Source: Coniochaeta sp. PMI_546 (taxonomy: Eukaryota; Ascomycota; Sordariomycetes; Coniochaetales; Coniochaetaceae). Taken from it: a DNA stretch of 64,000 bases. The position numbers were made by a program, and so were the translations under genes. Under the pieces are notes generated by a model. That model saw nothing but the letters and a program-made list of their open reading frames with translations, was not told the DNA's origin and made no database searches. Location of the stretch: NCBI GenBank assembly GCA_021432605.1, contig MU271150.1, positions 744,001 to 808,000 of the forward strand, written 5' to 3'. Positions 56,003 through 64,000 of the stretch are shown here, piece by piece; the first letter of the stretch is position 1; each line of letters opens with the position of its first letter.

Positions 56003-57666
56003 ATGGGTCTCATTGAAGTGTTATTGGAGCGCGTCTCCGTACTCTCGACGTCGACGGCATTGCTCGTGGCAGTAGCCGGATATATCTTGTACAAAATATA
56101 CGTGAGCCTCGACAAGCACTACAGATTAAAGCGTCTTGGTTCTCGTGCCCCTCGAATTCGTCACAAACTACCATATGGTAAGCCGTTATCACCTGTCTCA
56201 GGAGATGTACTTCTTACACACACACAGGCTTCGACTTCGTCCGCCGCGCCGTCAACTCGACAATGGAGCACAAGAACCTGGAATTCTGGCGCGAGAACTT
56301 CACCAAATTCGGCGGCTGGACAGGCGAGACCAACATCATCGGACGCCGCATCATTTTCACCGCGGATCCAGAGAACATCAAGGCCATCCTGGCAACCCAG
56401 TTCGGCGACTACGGCAAAGGGCAACCCTTCCACGAAGAATGGAAAGATTTCCTGGGAGACAGCATCTTCACCACCGACGGCGACCTCTGGCACAACAGCC
56501 GCCACCTAATCCGGCCGCAGTTCATCAAGGACCGCGTCAGCGATCTGCACTGCTTCGAGTCCCACATTGAGACCCTCTTCCGCGCAATCGCTAACGGCGG
56601 CGCCCTCAATGGCGAGGACCAACCCGTCGACATGAAGGCCGGTAACGGCCGCGTGATTGACATCAGCGAGCTGTTCTTCCGCTACACCCTCGACGTGGCG
56701 ACCGATTTCCTGCTTGGCAAGGACGTCAAGTCCCTCAGCACGCCTAGGGAACCATTCGCCGAGGCTTTTGGTGAAGTCCAACGCGTCCAAAATATCATCA
56801 GCCGGGCCGGGCCGCTCAACCGCTTCGTACCACGCAGAACCTTCTGGGCCGGCATAAAGACAATCAACGAGTTTGTTAACGTCTATATCGAGCGCACTTT
56901 ACGTCTATCCCCAGCCGAGCTCGAGTCCAAATCCAAGGGCGACGCCGGCTACACGTTCCTCCACGCCCTGGCCGGCTTCACGCACGACCGCAAAGTCCTG
57001 CGGGACCAGCTTGTTGCCGTTCTCCTAGCAGGCCGCGACACGACGGCTAGTACCCTGAGCTGGACCATTTACGAGCTTTCCAAGCAGCCGGCATGCGTAG
57101 CCCGTCTACGTCAAGAAATCCTCTCCGTCGTCGGGCCGGACAGGACACCGACCTATGCCGATCTTAAGGGCATGAAGTATCTCCAAAACGTCATGAACGA
57201 GACCCTGCGCCTCTACCCCTCCGTGCCCTTCAACGTCCGCCTAGCCCTTAAGGACACCACCCTCCCCTTCGGCGGCGGCCCAGACGGGTCCCAACCCGTG
57301 GCCATCCTCAAGGACACCCCCATCGGTTACAGCCCCCTCGTCATGCAGCGCCGCGCGGACTTGTACCCGCCTCCCTCTGAGAATTTCGCTCACCCGGATA
57401 TCTTCAGCCCGGAGAGGTGGTACGTCTGGCAGCCCAAGCCGTGGCAGTATATCCCCTTCAACGGCGGGCCGCGTATCTGTATAGGACAGCAGTTTGCGTT
57501 GACGGAGATGGCGTATGTCTTGGTGAGGCTGTTTCAGCGGTTTGAGAGGGTGGAGAGTTACATGGATGAGGTTGATGGCGGCAGTCCGACGCTGAAGGCG
57601 GAGATTGTGCTGCAGCCTGGTGACGGGGTTCGGGTTGCTTTTTGGGAGCCGCGGAAAGAAGTTTGA
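56003..57666 (+). CDS. Cytochrome P450, CYP52-like
   Basis: Two exons, 56003-56177 and 56228-57666, with a 50-bp intron, giving 537 residues. An N-terminal ER anchor (STALLVAVAGYILYKIYVSL) is followed by a basic region. The core has DPENIKAILATQFGDYGKG, DGDLWHNSRHLIRPQF (helix C), LLAGRDTTASTLSW (I helix, about 325-338), NETLRLYPSVPFNVR (ExxR, Glu383) and FNGGPRICIGQQFALTE (haem-ligand Cys476). FGDYGKG near helix B and the RRADLYPPPSE region fit the CYP52 family of fungal n-alkane and fatty-acid omega-hydroxylases. CYP52 members in filamentous fungi also act in sophorolipid or lipid use, so the substrate is open. All catalytic motifs are intact. Confidence 0.92.
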
Positions 57667-58327
57667 ATGTGCCATCTGTGGCTTGTTGACTTTGGCTGGA
57701 GTTATGGGTCTAGGGACTTACTTGTCTTGACAGCCTTGTCGATCACTTTCGGGGACGAAGAGCTTTTTGAAAAACTGTCGCCCATCCGTCTCAATGCCAG
57801 GCAACTTGTATCATTTACTCACGCACATGATTGGGAGACAGGGGCTCTGCTGCAATGAATGGGTAGGCCCCCTGGCCCTGAAGTAGGACGAATTCCGTGT
57901 TGGCTCGATCTCATGCCTGCTTTCTGCGCTGTGATGGGACAAGAAGCTCAGCCACATTGCCATTGATCAGGCAGTCAGGCTGTGCACAGTACCACCCATG
58001 CGCTAGGCAACAATCACCTGAATGAGGCTGGCATGTCGTCTTTTGGGTTGAGAAGTTTCCCAACCCCACGCTCGAGGGGGAAAAACCTGCAACAGGTTGA
58101 AACTGTCTCGGTGCTCTTCCGAGTCAGCTTTCAAGATAGCCTACGTACACACGACAGTCCATTGTTTGTCGAACCTGCGATGTGAATGACTTTCCACTTA
58201 TCTAACGAGTCGAGATTCAACACAGGTTTTGATGTAGACTGTGTTCTGTGTCCCTTGGCATTTGGCTCAACTGTATCAAAGGCAACCTTCTGGCGTGGCT
58301 TCGAAGCTTAGAGGAGACTCTGCGCAT
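57667..58327. other. Intergenic region
   Basis: About 660 bp hold the P450 3' flank and the promoter of the FHA-pseudokinase gene. No gene is seen. Confidence 0.5.
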
Positions 58328-61300
58328 ATGGCCACAATGAACCTCGACGAAGGCGCGCAATCTACACAAGGTTCTCGATTCTATTTCACCCTTCGCTACT
58401 ATCCTCTTATTACCATTTCTGACATAATCCCTAGCCGCTACCCATGATATTGCCGATCCAAGGCATTTGGGGATACATAACTGGACCGTTTCCGCAGAGG
58501 ATCTGTCCGACATAATCTGCTTCCTCATACCCATCTCAGATGCTGCTAAGCGAGAAGTTGCCCAGCTTGCGTCAGACACATCCTGTGCCCTACATATAGT
58601 CCAGGCGGTGGACGTGCATGCGAGAGATCTCGATGACGATGCTGAGAGGAGTGGACAAGGGAGGTCCGTTCGACCACCAGACGACTTGAACGACCACGGT
58701 GCTCATGCAATAGCCCTGAGACTATCAGCACAAGTGAAGATTCCTCTCCAAGGCTTCAGGTTTGGTCGCAACAGGAAACACTGTGACGTTTATTTTGCCA
58801 ATGATCCATTGAGGCGCATGAGCAATGTACACTTTTGCATACTAATCAATGAATATGGTGTCCTCACGATCCAGGACCTGTCTACCAACGGAACTCTTGT
58901 CGACGATGTGCTCCTTCAAAGCAGAGCAGCAAGACCAAGTCAGGCCATGACGAGTCTCAAAACTGGATCTAAAATAACAATCGTTCTCTCATCTGCGCCT
59001 AGCGACATTTCGTTTCGGGTCTTTGTTCCTCAGCGTGAAGACGAGTACGAAAAAATGTATAGGGCCAATCTGAAGGCGTATCAGGAGCGCTTAGCTGTAC
59101 TGCCTGAGAAGCAAGAAGAGCTTCTAAACGACGGAGCTCCTCCTCAACATGTAAGTTGTTCATCAACAAGCGCATCAACTTGGGCTGACGATGACACTTT
59201 AGCTTCGCGACAAAATGACCCAGCGGTCCGTGGATATTCCTTCCTCCGAGTGGTGTGGGCAAGCCAGGTATCAGAAAACCGGCATACTTGGAAAAAGTGC
59301 CTTCGCAACCGTCTATCAGGTCGTGTCCAAGATTGACGGACAACTTTACGCTGCAAAGGAATGGGACGACCGTCGATTCATGAGAAATGGAACACTGGCC
59401 CAGAAAAATATCGCGGTGCTAAGGGTTATACGGAAAACACAGCATGTGAGAAGATGTCTTGGTTGTCCGCTCCGTGTCTCTTTGCTGAAGGTCCGATAGC
59501 CCAACATTGTGCGATTTATCGAACTCTACGAGTGGAGCGGCCGGAATGCTATGACCGTCATGGAATTCGTCCCTGGTGGCGATTTAGATGGCTATGTCCA
59601 TAGCAACGGAAGTCTCCTCGAAACAGACGCCAGGACCATGGCAAGACAACTGCTGGATGCACTTGGCTGTCTACATCGAAATCTGATAGTGCATCGAAAT
59701 GTCCAGCCCTCCAACATCCTCATATATTCCCACCAACCGTTTGCTATCAGACTTACCGGCTTTGACTTATCTGAACTAAGGGAAAACGACCAAGCACGCT
59801 TGCGGACCTTTGCAGGCACTCTTCTTTATTGTGCTCCAGAGGTATATCCAGAGTTCAGCGAATATAACTCGCACGACGGGAGGACTCCACGTAGCCGATT
59901 TCACCAGAGCCGTCATGCTGTTGTCAAGCGGTCTGATCCGTCGTATGACCATGCTATCGACGTTTGGTCGCTAGGTGCTTCGCTATTCTTTGCTCTCACT
60001 GGAAAACCCCCGTTCCAAATCACGAGCGGCATGTCCTATCCTGGATTACTCCACCGAATTATGACCAATCCACTGGATACCAGTCCGTTATCCGCAAGAG
60101 ATCATTCTAAAGACTGCATCCATGTCATTTCCCAGATGCTGCAAAGGCGACCCGAGAACCGTGCAACAGTCGATAGCCTTCAGGGCCATCCATGGGTCAT
60201 TGGCTTGGATCCTTCAAGACTACCTGATCTACCAGCACCACCAGAGGAGGTGTCTGATGGTAAGGTTCAAGTCTGTTATACACTATCGGAACGTGGACCC
60301 GAGCGCTCAGCTATCCCAGAAGTTCTCGAATTAGTTGCTCCTTTATCGGACTCGGGCTATGGTACAGCGTCGAGCAGGGCTCAGCCGGGCCCCCCTAACA
60401 AGTTCACCACCTTGGGCCAAGGGGAGTCCTATGGGCAAAAGGTGGAGCTCGAGCTAGATGATAACGAAACTGTCTACTCGGACACTTCCAGTCTATCTGA
60501 CCGCAGAGTTGAGAGCTATAGCTCTAAGTTCGTGGACGACCTGGTAGCGAGACTCGATCTAACAAACGCGGACGAGGCGATTCTAGACAAGTTGGCTGAA
60601 TCTCTCCCGGCCCTGCTTCAAGCGTTGGCTTCCAAGATAGGGCATCATGCACCATCGCAGATGCATCGAGATGTTATGGTCTTTCTCTACAGAAATCGAG
60701 AGTAAGCCCGAATGGAACGAACACTTGGTGAAGTAATGCACGCTACTTACTGACGTTTGTCACTTGACAGTTTTATCGCTAAGTCATTCCGAAACACCTG
60801 TTCACAAAACCACGAGACTCTGCATGTCGAAGCGGATGTAACATTTAGAGAGCCACCTGCCACGGAAGTCATGGACAGATGGCTAAGTGCCCCAGACACG
60901 CAGGAGTACGAAGATATTGACGAGGTAACGGTGAATGAGCAGGTCTGTGTCTTGGACGATGGTGTTGAAACCGAATTGAGTATCCCCGGCCTCGAGGAAT
61001 ACCACAGATTGGTCTCAAGCGACCCAGGCTACGACTGGCTTCTGAATTGTCTCCGAAGGGATTCAATTCTTGAACGACCACTTACGGACAACATGCGGGC
61101 AATACAGAATGGCATTCTCCAAGCGATCCCCAAGTCACGCTACGTGAGTCGGAAGACTCCGACAAGGGGGTGCACAGTGACCTACACCATCGATTGGGAC
61201 CCGTTTGCTTTCCTCGCTGATCAAGGTTATGAAGACCCGGATCATGAGGCCCTAGCTAAAGCCATCACCGTGACAGGGCTCTGGAGAGACGCTCAGGCGC

Positions 61301-63725
61301 TCACTTGTCAGGAGTATCTTGCTCAAACCTGGCCGCTGTCCGGACCACTTCTCCTGCAGCTCATCAAGAAATTGGTTCGCAACCGCGAAGATGGCGTGAA
61401 GTACGAATGTGAGTCGTTTCTTACGTCTGCGTCGCTATCCCTGGAACAATGTTGATATCAATTCATCGATGCTAACCTCTGAGCGTCAAGGTCAAACCCG
61501 AAATGGGACGAGACTGTTGGCTTGTCTTGACCGATCCTGCCTTTTAGTGGAGGCGTCGGGCGTTCCAGCTTTTGTCGCGGAGATAGGAGGACAACTCGCG
61601 TGGATCGGCGCTGCGCTTCGGCCGTCGGATCCTGAGTTCTCTGCCGGTCTAGTATGCTGTGTTCCTCTCATTCATGAGATCAACCACATCGCCAACGACA
61701 ATGGACAGGACTATCTCACATGCTCCATTGGATTTTCCCTCAGACAAGCCGCAAAGACACCCCAGAATGTCGCAGGACAATGCTGGCATGCCATGTTCAA
61801 CAGGCCTGTTATTGCTGAAGGATTCCCGATTCCCCGGCGACCAGAAGGGAACACCGGCCTGGAGATATCTCTCGAGATGATGGCTGCACTCGCAGACGCC
61901 CGTTCCGTGGATGTCTTCCATTCCAAGGTTTTTATCAAAGGCTTCTCGACGATGCTGGTGCCGACTAAAAGGCTGGGCACCACAATCATCTGGCATCTTG
62001 TTTACAACCCAGGCCCGCATGATCGGATCTCATATTTAGACTGTCCTGTAAAGCATCAGGATATACAGCTGCCCGAGCTAGAAAGTGCACGTCACATTGT
62101 CGGATGGTGTCCCGAGGCAGACTGCAACATCGGTAAGACGTCTCTATTCTGTTATACACTCCGATCACTTAGGAGTATAGTAGCTAGTACATTACATTTC
62201 CAACAAGTTTAGTCTGGGTTCATGGCGCTAATTTGACGATCTTATCCTAGGCACTCGGTCAGCCAACTATTCCGTGAAAAAGTCAGGGCTTCCAGGAACG
62301 TACTCCGGCTGCGCCCTAGAGAAGGTCGAGATTCAGGGGGGCCAGTTCATCATGGGGACAGCGTCGTTCAGCGTTGGCAACAGGGAGAAACCGGTCCACA
62401 TTTCCCGATCCGGATACATGAATAAGATGCAGTGGATATCCTCGAAGCATGTCATTTTCTGGGACGAAGCGGAGAAGCGAGGATGGCTTGTCAACGGGGC
62501 GAGAGCCCTACTGCACCTACTTCGGGCATCCCTGGAATATAGCAAAGCCAAGTTCAAGTCGGCTTTCCTCCTGGATCCGAAGGACTTGGCGGACATTGCT
62601 TCCGCGACTGGCTCGCAGTCCGCCTTGGATGCTCTATTGGACCAGAAAAACCGAACACTTCCGCTATACGTGGATAAGACCGAGGTCTACGAGGAAGAGA
62701 CCAGAAGCAAGATTGCAGGAGTATCGACGGTCGAAGTGGTTACCAAGCGGCACACGCGGCACTATCGTTTGGAGGACCGGGTAGAACACATCTACAATGT
62801 GATGGAAAAACTTATCGACCATCAAGCTGATATTGAACGACGAAGCGGACTGCAGATGAAGCCCAGACCGAGGAGGCAACTAGAGGGCTGGGACTTCAGA
62901 GACTTGGTCACCGATGGCGATCCCTTCTTCCCAAAAGTCTCAACACTGCAAACCATAGGTAAGGGCTGGGTTGACCTGACCCGAGCCATCCACGCCGTAT
63001 GCTTGTTCGGTCGGGGATTCGGCGAGATGATACAGCCCAGACAGAAGTTCACGAATGTCTGCACTCGCTGGAGCCGGCTCCCCGTCGATAGGTACTACCT
63101 GGCGGCCTGCGTTTCGGATATTAAGGAGATTATCGACAGCGACGGGGACGGCGCCGCCAATCCGATGAAGATCTGCGACGGCATGCTCTGGCATATGAAG
63201 CAGACCATGTTCCAAGCATGCCCTTGCACGAAAGACGCTACGTCCAAGCATCATGACCCGGTCCAAGTGCTTTTTCCCAAAGCCTTTACCTCGCTGCTTA
63301 AGCCGAAACCTCAAGTCGGCCTAAAGGATCGAGGCGCAGTCATTTTTGGCCACAATATGAATCTTCACTGGCACTGGAGAGATCATGACGGTCCCGTCAA
63401 GGGTGACCCTCCTCTGGTTGAGCCTGCCGCTGTATCAACCAGCGACAGCAGTGTTGGGTCGATTCTAGAGTCGAGCCAGGAGCCGTCATCGAGTAGCGGG
63501 GTGGACGGAAGTCGGTCAAGCAGCGACAAGTTCTTGAGAAGTGACACGACGCCTTCTAGCATACCCTCAGCGGAACTCTTAGCACCTGGTGACGGTGTGC
63601 AACGGCCGGTAAGCGAGACGTCAACCGATCTGGAGGACAAGAAGCCAGCTGGCTCCAAACGACCTCTGCTAGAATTGAAGTTGCCTGTATCGTCTATCTA
63701 CAAGAGGTTGAAGTCCAAAAAATGA
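58328..63725 (+). CDS. FHA-domain pseudokinase with a long C-terminal region of unknown function
   Basis: Seven exons: 58328-58370, 58435-59150, 59203-59445, 59500-60701, 60771-61408, 61491-62132 and 62251-63725, giving 1652 residues. The FHA domain spans about 122-190: FRFGRNRK, SNVHFCILI and LSTNGTLVDD, with Arg126, Ser144, His147 and Asn166 kept for phosphothreonine binding. The kinase-like domain spans about 278-560: glycine loop GILGKSAFATV (280-290), AAKEW (Lys305), VHRNVQPSNILI in place of HRDxKxxN (399-408), LTGFDLS in place of DFG (421-423), CAPE, and DVWSLGASLFFALTGKPPF. The catalytic Asp and metal-binding Asp are therefore missing. Residues 735-1652 have no family I can name. They include an AFHA-free helical part, a block with HINDxxG-like features and a tail (GAVIFGHNMNLHWHWRDHDG), then a Ser-rich, Lys-rich end. 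The first exon is needed because exon 2 has no early ATG; its donor (GTTCTC) is weak. Confidence 0.82.
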
Positions 63726-64000
63726 GCATAGTCTTCTTGTCTTTATGGAGATGGCTCCTGTCAAGGCAGTTAAACACTCTCACGGGGCTACATTCATGTT
63801 GTCCAGACGTGAGATACATAGCGTCTTTTCATAGACATCCAAGCGCAATGTAGCTCATATTGAAGTAAACCCTAAGTCTATTCTACTTTATTTTTTGGTA
63901 AGCCTAAATAGCCGATGGGAATTGGCTCCAAAGAGATCTACTCTTCATGTCTTAGTGCACCTCCGGACCGCAAAGAACAGCCAGGCGCGCCCGATATGCC
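63726..64000. other. 3' flank of the last gene
   Basis: 275 bp to the window edge. T-rich sequence near 63880-63895 may be part of the 3' end signal. Nothing else is seen. Confidence 0.4.

Overview
The window is a 64-kb piece of a filamentous ascomycete genome. The evidence points to Pezizomycotina, probably a Sordariomycete-like fungus: single-gene transcription units with 50-120 bp introns, GT(A/G)NGT donors and GCTAAC/CTGAC branch sites; typical filamentous-fungal families (CFEM protein, CYP52-type P450, fungal PhoD-like phosphatase, verprolin, CorA-like protein without GMN); and no operons. Lineage is inferred from family content only. I recognised no rRNA, tRNA, CRISPR or long retroelement. 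All exon joins are my own reading of splice signals, checked so that every spliced CDS is a whole number of codons.

Layout. 0-16 kb: a serine/alanine-rich single-pass membrane protein (may continue off the left edge), verprolin (actin/WASP pathway), an unknown mitochondrial membrane protein, a four-pass membrane protein, a CHORD-CS protein, a small glutaredoxin-like protein, a mitochondrial-looking HpcH/HpaI aldolase and a sugar-type MFS transporter. 16-32 kb: LSM8, a nucleoside hydrolase, three conserved but unnamed fungal proteins, a mitochondrial rhomboid protease and a PhoD-like phosphatase. 32-45 kb: delta-1-pyrroline-5-carboxylate dehydrogenase, a bHLH factor, a small tail-anchored unknown protein, the meiotic MutS homologue MSH5, a CFEM protein and a GNAT acetyltransferase. 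45-47 kb: gene-poor, with a 240-bp MITE. 47-58 kb: a CorA-like membrane protein, a cysteine-rich GPI-type surface protein, a secreted GH20 hexosaminidase and a CYP52-like P450. 58-64 kb: one seven-exon gene for a 1652-residue FHA-kinase-like protein with a very long unassigned C-terminal half.

Most genes are housekeeping and do not form a pathway cluster. The most unusual locus is the FHA-kinase gene. Its phosphopeptide-reading FHA residues look intact, while the kinase HRD and DFG motifs read HRN and GFD, so it is predicted to be a phospho-reader pseudokinase fused to about 900 residues of unknown function. Other points of interest are two stop-free introns of length 3n, a probable GC-AG intron in MSH5, a MITE with about 40-bp inverted ends, and a 178-codon open frame without ATG upstream of a small membrane protein.
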